The position numbers and the translations under genes are program-made. From a virus, in the IMG/VR virus record IMGVR_UViG_3300023118_000018, positions 1 through 35,884 of that record: a stretch of DNA of 35,884 bases, one strand, 5' to 3'. Below the pieces are notes generated by a model. It saw nothing but the letters and a program-made list of their open reading frames with translations. It was not told the DNA's origin and ran no database searches. Shown here piece by piece: positions 25,727 through 30,842 of the stretch (position 1 is the stretch's first letter; each line of letters starts with the position of its first letter).

Positions 25727-25929
25727 AACTCCCTTGGTTGTCTCGCTTCAAGGTTTCGGAGGAGGAAAAGGCGGAATCACACAAGGCTCTTGAAGAATCC
25801 CACCAGGAACTTGAAATTGCCAACAATGTCAAATCAGATGCTCAGGTCGTAGGCGAAAGCCAAAGGCGACTCCGGGCAGAAAACCACTTCGGCCAGAAGT
25901 TGGCCCATATCTATAGGAATGCAACATGA
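25723..25929 (+). CDS. Small helical protein of the lysis cassette
   Basis: 68 residues, soluble and strongly helical: EEEKAESHKALEESHQELEI, then SQRRLRAENHFGQKLAHIYR. I associate the LRAENHF.QK pattern with a small actinophage family found next to holin genes; its role is unknown. ATGA-type overlaps on both sides show tight coupling with the membrane protein before it and the one after it. Confidence 0.7.
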   Translation: MKLPWLSRFKVSEEEKAESHKALEESHQELEIANNVKSDAQVVGESQRRLRAENHFGQKLAHIYRNAT

Positions 25930-26198
25930 GTGTAGAACTTCTTTACGTTCTCATTGGTTCTATCGCGCTCGTACTCGCCTACTACGGTATCTTCACCAAG
26001 TGGTACCGTCACCGGGCTGGCCAGTCCCAGTTTGCTCTCTTCGCTGCCCTTCTCGCTTTGTCTGGTTACATCATGTTCGCAAAGAACGTGGGTCAGCCTG
26101 AGCGGGGTATCGTAGCCAATGCCCTGTGTGTAATCCTCATCGGTTCGGTGTGGTACATGGGGGCAGTAATGATCCGAGAACGGATACGAAGGGACTGA
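25926..26198 (+). CDS. Three-pass membrane protein, holin candidate
   Basis: 90 residues with three hydrophobic segments at about 3-22, 36-53 and 61-82, and a positive C-terminal tail (RERIRRD). Size and topology match class I holins, and it lies directly before the peptidase gene. The 133-residue two-helix protein at 27195 is a second candidate, so which one triggers lysis cannot be told from sequence. Confidence 0.72.
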   Translation: MSVELLYVLIGSIALVLAYYGIFTKWYRHRAGQSQFALFAALLALSGYIMFAKNVGQPERGIVANALCVILIGSVWYMGAVMIRERIRRD

Positions 26199-26199
26199 A

Positions 26200-26799
26200 A
26201 TGGATCGATCAAGGTTAGTACTCAGTCGCCCCGCAGAGGGTGACGTCAGCCAGTGGTATGGCCAGCGACAACTGCAGGATGGTCAGCCACACGCAGGCCA
26301 GGACTACGAATACATCTCCAAGGGTGTGGTGTATCGCTACGCGTTCGCCGCTCACGATGGGGAGGTCCTTTGGGCTGACGATTCACGTAAGATGGGTTGG
26401 CCCAACCTCTGGTACATCAACCCAGACTTCGACCGTTCGGACGACGTTGATCAGTCCGGCGGTAACATGGTTTACATCGGAATCAAGGACTACGACACGG
26501 GCGCACCGTTCGCAGACATTGGCTACGGTCACCTCGAAGAAATCTGGATCAAGAAAGGCCAATGGGTCAAGCGAGGCCAGATCATCGGCATCATTGGTGC
26601 ATCTGGCTACTCAAACGGCAAGCATCTGCACTTCTCGCTGATGTTCCGCCCGTTCAACTACAACACCCCCACGTACGGATGTTCGGACCCCAACCCGTAC
26701 TTCGAGACGACCGGGGGCAAGATGTATATCGAGAAGGCCACACCGACATATACCGCGGATGAACAGTTCCTCCTCGATCTGGGCATCCCACTACCTTAG
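26200..26799 (+). CDS. Endolysin, M23-type metallopeptidase
   Basis: 199 residues, starting 1 nt after the holin candidate. The LytM/M23 zinc site is clear: H31 and D35 in HAGQDYEY, H111 in GYGHLEE, and H142/H144 in KHLHFSL. The domain also carries IKKGQWVKRGQIIGIIGASG, the usual M23 strand pair. M23 enzymes cut peptide cross-bridges in peptidoglycan. There is no signal peptide, so export would need a holin. A separate wall-binding domain is not obvious, although the last 40 residues (YIEKATPTYTADEQFLLDLG) could serve. No amidase or glycosidase is present in the window. Confidence 0.88.
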   Translation: MDRSRLVLSRPAEGDVSQWYGQRQLQDGQPHAGQDYEYISKGVVYRYAFAAHDGEVLWADDSRKMGWPNLWYINPDFDRSDDVDQSGGNMVYIGIKDYDTGAPFADIGYGHLEEIWIKKGQWVKRGQIIGIIGASGYSNGKHLHFSLMFRPFNYNTPTYGCSDPNPYFETTGGKMYIEKATPTYTADEQFLLDLGIPLP

Positions 26800-26808
26800 G
26801 AGAAAGTC

Positions 26809-27195
26809 ATGGGAAAACTTCCCGAAAACTTCACCAATGCAGCAAGGGTGAAGTTCGTACCCGAAGCCCTCATCGTGGGCGGACCGTCCATGTCCGAGGG
26901 TCGTTCCATCGAACAGCAGATTGCTGATGCGCCACTCCGGGCATTGACGGCACTGACGATGGACTGGGGTACTTACAAGACCTCGGTGCTCGATCAGTTC
27001 CGTTTCATTGCCCTCGCCCAGGATCGCCTGGAAGCTCGACAGGTCGCCCAGGGGGCCATCCTCGAGCAAATCGCCCAGGCAATGACCAAGGGTGTGGACG
27101 TGATCATCGACTACGACGAGATCGAGAAGCGGATCGCTGCCAACATGCCTGACTACAAGGTCATTGCAGTGACCCACGAAGGAGACAAGGAATAA
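26809..27195 (+). CDS. Unknown soluble protein in the lysis cassette
   Basis: 128 residues, AGGAGA before the ATG. The middle is helical (MSEGRSIEQQIADAPLRALT; FRFIALAQDRLEARQVAQGA) with a C-terminal DVIIDYDEIEKRIAANMPDY. No catalytic motif. It lies between endolysin and the second holin candidate, and its stop overlaps that gene's ATG by one base. A virion or lysis accessory is possible. Confidence 0.72.
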   Translation: MGKLPENFTNAARVKFVPEALIVGGPSMSEGRSIEQQIADAPLRALTALTMDWGTYKTSVLDQFRFIALAQDRLEARQVAQGAILEQIAQAMTKGVDVIIDYDEIEKRIAANMPDYKVIAVTHEGDKE

Positions 27196-27596
27196 TGAAA
27201 GCACAAGCTGAGGCACTCGTAGCCTCACTCGCACGCACGTTCGTGCCGGCAATCGTGGGTGGGCTGCTCGCGTGGCTCACGTCGACTGGCCTGCAGGTTG
27301 ACCCTGCACTCGAGGGAATCCTCACGGTGCTCCTGTTCGCAGGCTTCACCGGCATCTACTACGCGGCCGTTCGGTTCGTTGAGGAGAAGTTCCCCTGGGT
27401 GGGTATTCTCCTGGGCTACGCCAAGTCGCCCGACTCATATAGCAAGGGTCAGGCCACACCAGGCGAATTGTCTAAGGACACAACTTTGAACCTCACCGTG
27501 ATCAATCCGAAGATCCCCGAAGCCGATATTGTCGATGCAGTTCAGGCATCTATGGACCGAGTGAAAAACGGGCCCGATCACCGTCTCGACATTTAG
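27195..27596 (+). CDS. Two-pass membrane protein, second holin candidate
   Basis: 133 residues. An Arg/Lys-containing N terminus is followed by helix 1 (about 15-33, TFVPAIVGGLLAWLTSTG) and helix 2 (about 41-62, GILTVLLFAGFTGIYYAA), then EEKFPWVGILLGYAKSP and a soluble tail with TLNLTVINPKIPEADIV. The RTFVP...GGLLAWL and EEKFPWVG...LLG patterns are those I associate with holins of many actinophages. It is the last gene of the late operon, followed by a hairpin. Confidence 0.78.
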   Translation: MKAQAEALVASLARTFVPAIVGGLLAWLTSTGLQVDPALEGILTVLLFAGFTGIYYAAVRFVEEKFPWVGILLGYAKSPDSYSKGQATPGELSKDTTLNLTVINPKIPEADIVDAVQASMDRVKNGPDHRLDI

Positions 27597-27611
27597 CGAC
27601 ACCCACCCATC

Positions 27612-27646
27612 GAGCGCATACATTTAGCAGAGTGTGTGCGCTCTTT
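27612..27646 (+). terminator. Terminator at the end of the late operon
   Basis: GAGCGCATACA (27612-27622) pairs with TGTGTGCGCTC (27633-27643): 11 bp with one U-G and a 10-nt loop, followed by TTT. It marks the end of the long rightward late transcript. Confidence 0.75.
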
Positions 27647-27651
27647 GGTGG

Positions 27652-27662
27652 CGCTGTACAGA
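27652..27662 (+). promoter_or_regulatory. Shared motif CGCTGTACAGA
   Basis: CGCTGTACAGA, with palindromic core CTGTACAG, also occurs in reverse orientation at 31707-31717. A related half (TCGCTGTACGG) lies near 27708. Operator-like; the binding protein is not known. Confidence 0.4.
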
Positions 27663-27863
27663 CATTTGCACGTCGATCATGCATCATCATGTCACTCACG
27701 AATGCTGGTCGCTGTACGGTCTTTCATGAATCAATGAACGGTAGTGCTGTAGTAAACAAATGTATTCTCCGGTGGAACAGTCATTTTTACCCACAAAAAT
27801 ACCCCCAGATATTAATCCGAGGGTGCTGATCATGTGAATATTCGTATCGTGCGTGGTGTTATG

Positions 27864-27875
27864 TGTATCGATACA
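27864..27875. promoter_or_regulatory. 12-bp perfect palindrome TGTATCGATACA
   Basis: TGTATCGATACA equals its own reverse complement. In a gap with other inverted repeats this is a plausible binding site for a dimeric regulator. Confidence 0.45.
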
Positions 27876-27887
27876 TCATTTCAACAG

Positions 27888-27915
27888 AATGTATTAATCG
27901 TAACACACATGTCAA
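27888..27915 (-). promoter_or_regulatory. Possible leftward promoter
   Basis: On the minus strand TTGACA (27910-27915) is followed by a 16-nt spacer and TACATT (27888-27893). The -35 box overlaps the inverted repeat TGTCA-N4-TGACA. It would direct transcription into the gap and antisense to the end of the late operon; no leftward gene is visible there. Confidence 0.35.
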
Positions 27916-27923
27916 TAGTGACA
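27910..27923. promoter_or_regulatory. Inverted repeat TGTCA-N4-TGACA
   Basis: TGTCA ATAG TGACA. The same arms with the same spacing recur at 31786-31799 (TGTCA TACG TGACA), in another gap before early genes. Probably a binding site for one regulator. Confidence 0.5.
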
Positions 27924-28047
27924 GTGAGACACAACCCCCCATCGCGCCTTAGCAAGCTTCGCAGCACGCGCGAGGTATACGGTTCGATACTTCTCCCACA
28001 TTTGATCTGGGGCCGCAGAGGAAGCCGTCTTGTGAAACAATGAACTT

Positions 28048-28257
28048 ATGAAAAAGATAATCCTCTTTGCAACCAGCCCGCAAGATGCCATGCAATGGTG
28101 CGATCAGAACGAGATCGACTTCGATGAGATCATCTGGTTCCTTAGCCCCGACTTTATGGGAAATCAACTCGAGGGTGTGGAATGTGATTACCTCTGCACC
28201 CCCTCGTTCTTGATCAGCGATCAGTACCCGGCCGCACACGAACTCTTGAAAGGCTAA
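28048..28257 (+). CDS. Small early protein, unknown
   Basis: 69 residues: MKKIILFATSPQDAMQWCDQ, then EIDFDEIIWFLSPDFMGNQL and an LCTPSFLISD segment. It looks like a small alpha/beta protein with two buried strands (KIILFAT, EIIWFL). No catalytic motif is recognised. It is the first gene of the early-type region. The ribosome site is weak. Confidence 0.7.
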   Translation: MKKIILFATSPQDAMQWCDQNEIDFDEIIWFLSPDFMGNQLEGVECDYLCTPSFLISDQYPAAHELLKG

Positions 28258-28259
28258 TC

Positions 28260-28649
28260 ATGAGGATCGATTACCCCCAGGTCGAATGGGAAGATGTACT
28301 CGAAGGCGACACCGTTCTTCGAGAATGGGAAGATACCAACGGCATCTGCTACTTCGAGTTCAAGGTAGATGATGAAAAAGGTGAAGTACCCAGCAAATGG
28401 GTTCATTACCTGATCGATCGGCCCAAGCCCAAGTTCCCCGAAGAGTACGGGACGATCATCATTGCCAAGAAAGTTCGAGGCGTTGAGTTCCCCGATGGCA
28501 TTGCACTGATGCATCACCGAGGATCAGAGTACGGGTACTCTCACACCAAGCCACAGTGGAAGTCCATTGGCCAAAAGGTTGCCGGTCGGGACAGCCACGG
28601 TGAGACTCACATCGAGGACTGGGTACTCGCGAAAATCGTCCCAGTCTAA
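28260..28649 (+). CDS. Early protein, unknown
   Basis: 129 residues, starting 2 nt after the previous stop. Mixed alpha/beta with an acidic start (VEWEDVLEGDTVLREWEDTN), a middle strand pair (GTIIIAKKVRGVEFPDGIAL) and HRGSEYGYSHTKPQW. No motif recognised. Co-transcribed with the small gene before it; a strong promoter lies just after it. Confidence 0.75.
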   Translation: MRIDYPQVEWEDVLEGDTVLREWEDTNGICYFEFKVDDEKGEVPSKWVHYLIDRPKPKFPEEYGTIIIAKKVRGVEFPDGIALMHHRGSEYGYSHTKPQWKSIGQKVAGRDSHGETHIEDWVLAKIVPV

Positions 28650-28653
28650 ATCT

Positions 28654-28682
28654 TTGACACGTAAGCTTTGCGTGTGTAATGT
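28654..28682 (+). promoter_or_regulatory. Strong sigma70-type promoter TTGACA-N17-TAATGT
   Basis: A consensus -35 TTGACA (28654-28659), a 17-nt spacer and -10 TAATGT (28677-28682). It lies 129 nt before the basic DNA-binding protein gene, leaving a leader of about 120 nt. The best promoter in the window. Confidence 0.82.
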
Positions 28683-28742
28683 GTTTCTTGTTCGCAAAGA
28701 AAACGACAAATATTGATTCTCTCCCGAATCTAGAACTTCACG

Positions 28743-28784
28743 ATTACGTGTAATGTTGTTTCTGAACTTGCACGACAAACCAAA
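28743..28784 (+). promoter_or_regulatory. Conserved leader ATTACGT-N22-ACGACAAACCAAA, copy 1
   Basis: ATTACGT (28743-28749) and ACGACAAACCAAA (28772-28784), 39 nt before the ATG at 28811. The same two elements at identical spacing occur at 30776-30817 before the gene at 30843. A shorter ACGACAAA is also at 28703-28710. It could be a regulator site, an mRNA stabiliser or a translation element. Confidence 0.6.
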
Positions 28785-28810
28785 ACAAAACACCTGACAT
28801 AGGAGCTGTA

Positions 28811-29365
28811 ATGCCTGCTGCACGTCGCACCAAGAAAGCAAAGCCCGCCGAGGAAATCCAGGAAGTCGAAGAGGTCGACACCGATCTCGAACTCGACGAG
28901 GACGAGGCTGAAGAGGAAGCTCCGGCCCCCAAGGCGAAGAAGAAGTCCACCAAGGCAAAGGCCGAAAAGGTCGAGAAGCCCGCCAAGGCCGAAATCGCAT
29001 TTGGTACCCAGCAGCTCGCTGACCACGTCAACGAAGAAGCCGGCACCTCCCACACCCCGTACACCCTGCGCATCCTGCTCCGCAAGCTGACCGCCGACGG
29101 TGTCCTGGAACGCGCTGAGTCCGAAGGCCGCGCTCGTTACTCCTTCACCGGCCCCGAGGATCCCCAGGTTCAGGCCATTGTCGAAGCCGTCAAGTCCGGC
29201 GCTGACAAGAAGGCTGAAGCCGAACGCCTCCAGGGTCTCAAGGACAAGCGTGCTGCCAAGAAGGCTGCTGAAAAGCCGGCCAAGGGCAAGCGCACCAAAA
29301 AGGCTGATGTCGAGCCGGAGCCCGAAGAAGAGGATGACTTCGACGCTGAAATCGAAGACATCTAA
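28811..29365 (+). CDS. Basic/acidic tailed winged-helix DNA-binding protein
   Basis: 184 residues; AGGAG before the ATG. The N-terminal 60 residues are low-complexity: a Lys-rich start, an acidic run and a Lys/Ala-rich linker. Residues 62-118 form a compact helical domain (FGTQQLADHVNEEAGTSHTP; TLRILLRKLTADGVL; RARYSFTGPEDPQV) that looks like a winged helix. The rest is a Lys/Ala-rich helix and an acidic tail (EPEPEEEDDFDAEIEDI). The layout recalls histone-like or Lsr2-like nucleoid proteins. The strong promoter and leader suggest high early expression. The core matches the protein at 30843 (TP..LR..R, then RYSFT.PE). Confidence 0.82.
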   Translation: MPAARRTKKAKPAEEIQEVEEVDTDLELDEDEAEEEAPAPKAKKKSTKAKAEKVEKPAKAEIAFGTQQLADHVNEEAGTSHTPYTLRILLRKLTADGVLERAESEGRARYSFTGPEDPQVQAIVEAVKSGADKKAEAERLQGLKDKRAAKKAAEKPAKGKRTKKADVEPEPEEEDDFDAEIEDI

Positions 29366-29366
29366 T

Positions 29367-29377
29367 CCCCCCCCCCC
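29367..29377 (+). repeat. C11 homopolymer tract
   Basis: Eleven consecutive C bases directly after the stop codon (29363-29365) and 5 nt before the first long hairpin. Length variation would not alter a protein. It may be a structural element or a site of read error. Confidence 0.85.
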
Positions 29378-29382
29378 AAACC

Positions 29383-29464
29383 AGGTGTGTCGCGTTCTGA
29401 CGGGCGCCAGGTAAGTAGCGGATAAAGGCCCTATAGCGCATCGCCTCCGTCACGTGGCACACCT
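29383..29464 (+). ncRNA. Long imperfect hairpin RNA (82 nt)
   Basis: AGGTGTGTCGCG (29383-29394) pairs with CGTGGCACACCT (29453-29464), 12 bp with two G-U pairs. After a 3-nt bulge TGACGG (29398-29403) pairs with CCGTCA (29447-29452), then GCG with CGC across a 2-nt bulge. About 21 pairs close a 35-nt apical region. The length is tRNA-like, but no T-loop sequence is present and the stem is too long for an acceptor. Probably a stable structured RNA or a processing hairpin. Confidence 0.55.
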
Positions 29465-29470
29465 ACAAAG

Positions 29471-29589
29471 TCCCACACCTTGCTCGAGCTATCACTCCTT
29501 TCATTTTGTGACTGCGGCTGTCGGGGCAATCGTGCAAGGGGTGGGATATCTAACTGAATGCCCACCGTCTCCTCCCCGAGGCGAGTGGG
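29471..29589 (+). ncRNA. Alternative hairpins with attenuator-like layout
   Basis: Segment 1, TCCCACACCTTGC (29471-29483), pairs with segment 2, GCAAGGGGTGGGA (29534-29546): 13 bp with one mismatch. Segment 2 also contains GGTGGG (29540-29545), which can pair instead with segment 3, CCCACC (29561-29566). Segment 3 can alternatively pair with segment 4, GTGGG (29585-29589). So 1:2 plus 3:4 competes with 2:3, the logic of an attenuator or riboswitch. No ligand domain is recognised. Confidence 0.45.
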
Positions 29590-29594
29590 ACCAT

Positions 29595-29658
29595 GATCAC
29601 GATTAGCACACGAGCAGAGGTCAGATCAACCTCGTGGGTTTGAGGCCCATTCGTGATC
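29595..29658 (+). ncRNA. Shortened tRNA-like fold
   Basis: The acceptor-like stem is perfect: GATCACGA (29595-29602) with TCGTGATC (29651-29658). A 5-bp anticodon-like stem GAGGT/ACCTC (29617-29621, 29629-29633) holds the 7-nt loop CAGATCA. A T-arm GTGGG/CCCAT (29634-29638, 29646-29650) holds loop TTTGAGG. But the D region is only 14 nt with two possible pairs, there is no variable loop, and position 33 is A, not U. It resembles a reduced tRNA (GAT would be Ile). A competing 6-bp hairpin CACGAG/CTCGTG exists. Confidence 0.4.
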
Positions 29659-29663
29659 CTCTG

Positions 29664-29735
29664 AGGAACGTAGCTCAATTGGAAGAAGCATACGGGTTCA
29701 ACCGTCCGATGTGGGTTCGAGTCCCATCGTTCCTC
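29664..29735 (+). tRNA. tRNA with 6-nt anticodon loop (amino acid uncertain)
   Basis: Acceptor stem AGGAACG/CGTTCCT is perfect (29664-29670, 29728-29734) with discriminator C. TA follows, then a D arm GCT/AGC with a GG-containing loop. The T arm is GTGGG-TTCGAGT-CCCAT. The anticodon stem is ACGG/CCGT with loop GTTCAA, six bases instead of seven. Counting U33 as the first T gives anticodon TCA (reads UGA); counting the second T gives CAA. Leu is unlikely because there is no long variable arm. Length 72 nt, no encoded CCA. Either an unusual tRNA, a degenerate one or a decoy. Confidence 0.7.
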
Positions 29736-29763
29736 CGAAGATGTAAGTACGGGTTTTGACGAA

Positions 29764-29872
29764 TGGCCCTGGGTAGGGGTAGGCCCCTTAAACAGACAGA
29801 ATGCCTGGCCACAGAATCAACCGGCAGTACTCCTTCTGGAAGGTGCTGTGTCCCGATTTTGGCGTGATCGGG
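29764..29872 (+). other. Three compact hairpins between the tRNA genes
   Basis: AGGGG-TAGG-CCCCT (29775-29788), enclosed by TGGCC/GGCCA (29764-29768, 29807-29811); CAGTAC..CTT-CTGG-AAG..GTGCTG, bulged, about 29825-29849; and CCCGAT/ATCGGG (29852-29857, 29867-29872). The last ends 5 nt before the next tRNA-like gene. They could be processing signals or independent small RNAs. Confidence 0.45.
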
Positions 29873-29877
29873 TAGGG

Positions 29878-29954
29878 CGTAAGTCCTAGACCTGGAGGCT
29901 GGGGCGTTTGGCTCCAGACCGAAGGGTAGTGGTTCGAATCCACCCACTTTACGA
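29878..29954 (+). tRNA. tRNA-Trp (CCA) with imperfect acceptor stem
   Basis: The anticodon arm is clear: TTTGG-CTCCAGA-CCGAA (29907-29923), 5 bp with one U-G, U33 present, anticodon CCA at 29914-29916. T arm GTGG-TTCGAAT-CCAC (29929-29943). The acceptor pairs CGTAAGT (29878-29884) with ACTTTACG (29946-29953) only if one T is bulged. The D stem is weak (GACC/GGGC, one mismatch), with a 4-nt linker before it. No CCA is encoded. Functional tRNA-Trp is plausible but processing or charging may be impaired. Confidence 0.6.
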
Positions 29955-30056
29955 TGCATCAGATATGCATCAGGTAAGAGAGTGACCTCTCTTTCCATCG
30001 CAAAAGCTGGAACGTCTTCCGAATTCCCCATGAGTTCAAGATATGCCTAGCGATGG
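29955..30056 (+). other. Direct repeat and hairpins after the tRNA cluster
   Basis: ATGCATCAG occurs twice within 20 nt (29954-29973). AAGAGAG-TGAC-CTCTCTT (29976-29993) is a perfect 7-bp tetraloop hairpin. CCATCGC (29995-30001) pairs with GCGATGG (30050-30056), enclosing GGAA/TTCC and CAT/ATG mini-stems, again a tRNA-sized closed domain (62 nt). No coding signal is seen. Confidence 0.4.
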
Positions 30057-30075
30057 GCTCTTTGCTGGACAGGGC

Positions 30076-30138
30076 GTTAAGGGCTTAACACACCCAAGGT
30101 TGGTCGTGTATATGATGTATACGGTCGGTGACCAACCT
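30076..30138. promoter_or_regulatory. Operator-like palindromes
   Basis: GTTAAG-GG-CTTAAC (30076-30089), then a perfect 9-bp inverted repeat AGGTTGGTC (30097-30105) and GACCAACCT (30130-30138). The second loop contains the first copy of the GTCGTGTATAT...GATGTAT repeat. Confidence 0.5.
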
Positions 30139-30202
30139 GCGCCCTTGTCTGGGAGCTTCCCGATGTTGTCATTCGGTCTTTTGTCGTGTATATTCGATGT
30201 AT
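30103..30202 (+). repeat. Two direct repeats GTCGTGTATAT-(N0/2)-GATGTAT
   Basis: Copy 1 at 30103-30120 and copy 2 at 30183-30202 share GTCGTGTATAT and GATGTAT, with 0 or 2 bases between. The spacing is 80 nt, a whole number of helical turns within error. Candidate binding sites or paired promoters. Confidence 0.55.
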
Positions 30203-30280
30203 CGCGTCATTGACGCGTCATCGACGTAAGTTTTGATAATTCCATACTTTCCTGTGATGTTTCATCACATCCGTCACAGG
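30203..30280. promoter_or_regulatory. Two further palindromic sites
   Basis: CGCGTCA-T-TGACGCG (30203-30217) is a perfect 15-bp palindrome. TGTGATG-TTT-CATCACA (30253-30269) is a perfect 7-bp inverted repeat nested within CCTGTGA (30251-30257) and TCACAGG (30274-30280). Both are candidate operators upstream of the early gene at 30464. Confidence 0.5.
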
Positions 30281-30324
30281 AAAACGTGCCGGGTTTTCTT
30301 TGTCGTTTTCCCGCACGCACATAG

Positions 30325-30354
30325 CCCCCGTTGAGCTCGGCTCCGGGGGTTTTT
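30325..30354 (+). terminator. Strong intrinsic terminator
   Basis: CCCCCG (30325-30330) and CGGGGG (30344-30349), with GAGC/GCTC pairing inside the loop, followed by TTTTT (30350-30354). It ends the RNA cluster transcript. Confidence 0.88.
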
Positions 30355-30380
30355 GTGTAGCTGTTTACTGCTGCTATACC
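30353..30380 (+). promoter_or_regulatory. Weak promoter candidate TTGTGT-N16-TATACC
   Basis: TTGTGT (30353-30358), a 16-nt spacer and TATACC (30375-30380), directly after the terminator and 84 nt before the TTG start at 30464. The match is partial. Confidence 0.35.
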
Positions 30381-30463
30381 ATGAACCAGCTAGAATGCTC
30401 TCCGTCGGGTTCGGTGGATGATATTGTTTATTCATCAATTCAAACGACTAAAAGGATTAACAA

Positions 30464-30742
30464 TTGAATGAGTCTGGGGAAAGGGTTCAGGTCGTTGTTC
30501 CTGAGAAGGAAGCTACCGCCCTTTGTAAAGCATTGCGCCACACAACGGAACTCACTGGTCTCGGCTTGAGTTGCTACGGCTTCATCAACAAGAAAGGCAT
30601 TCGTGCCATTCAGATCGCTGTGGACGGTCCCGATGGTGTGGAACGGTACGATCTGTACTACAAGGCTGATACGGTTGGCAAGGATGTTGACCGTGCTGCA
30701 GCCCATGCCACGAAACGCATACTTTCGCATTTTGATTCATAA
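30464..30742 (+). CDS. Small early protein, unknown
   Basis: 92 residues from a TTG at 30464, chosen because AAAGGA lies 7 nt upstream and no ATG is in frame nearby. It looks alpha/beta: VQVVVPEKEATALCKALRHT, SCYGFINKKGIRAIQIAVDG, YDLYYKADTVGKDVDRAAAH. No motif recognised. Its last codons overlap the -35 box of the next promoter. Confidence 0.72.
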   Translation: MNESGERVQVVVPEKEATALCKALRHTTELTGLGLSCYGFINKKGIRAIQIAVDGPDGVERYDLYYKADTVGKDVDRAAAHATKRILSHFDS

Positions 30743-30760
30743 GATTCATCATGATAATGT
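30732..30760 (+). promoter_or_regulatory. Promoter TTGATT-N17-TAATGT
   Basis: TTGATT (30732-30737), a 17-nt spacer and TAATGT (30755-30760), the same -10 hexamer and spacing as the promoter at 28654. It lies 83 nt before the DNA-binding protein gene at 30843. Confidence 0.65.
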
Positions 30761-30775
30761 GATTACATGATTGTA

Positions 30776-30830
30776 ATTACGTCTTTGTGATTTACTTTCA
30801 GAAAACGACAAACCAAACTTAAAACGACAA
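30776..30830 (+). promoter_or_regulatory. Conserved leader ATTACGT-N22-ACGACAAACCAAA, copy 2
   Basis: ATTACGT (30776-30782) and ACGACAAACCAAA (30805-30817), 38 nt before the ATG. The spacing between elements is identical to copy 1. A third partial ACGACAA follows at 30824-30830. Confidence 0.6.
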
Positions 30831-30842
30831 GGTCTCAGCCAC

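Larger units (their letters stand above)
27647..28047 (+). other. Regulatory gap without a convincing gene
   Basis: About 400 bases between the late and early regions. It is AT-richer than its surroundings. Short open frames exist but lack ribosome sites and protein-like composition. It holds CTGTACAG (27654-27661), a 12-bp palindrome (27864-27875), an inverted repeat TGTCA-N4-TGACA (27910-27923) and a possible leftward promoter, listed separately. Confidence 0.7.

Noticed and set aside
27632-28043. Short open frames in the gap after the late operon
   Set aside because: They lack ribosome sites and protein-like composition, and they overlap hairpins and operator-like palindromes.
29743-29953. 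Possible tmRNA: GTAAGT at 29743, GGGTTTTGACG, and a T-arm with ACTTTAC near 29950
   Set aside because: No tag reading frame ending in an Ala-Ala-like sequence and stop is present, the pairing needs a bulge, and the 3' part is better explained as tRNA-Trp.
29954-29973. ATGCATCAG direct repeat as a CRISPR or attachment site
   Set aside because: Only two short copies with no spacer and no integrase nearby; too little to support either idea.
29675-30031. Leftward 118-residue open frame across the tRNA region
   Set aside because: It covers the tRNA genes on the opposite strand and has no ribosome site; the folding signals explain the sequence better.
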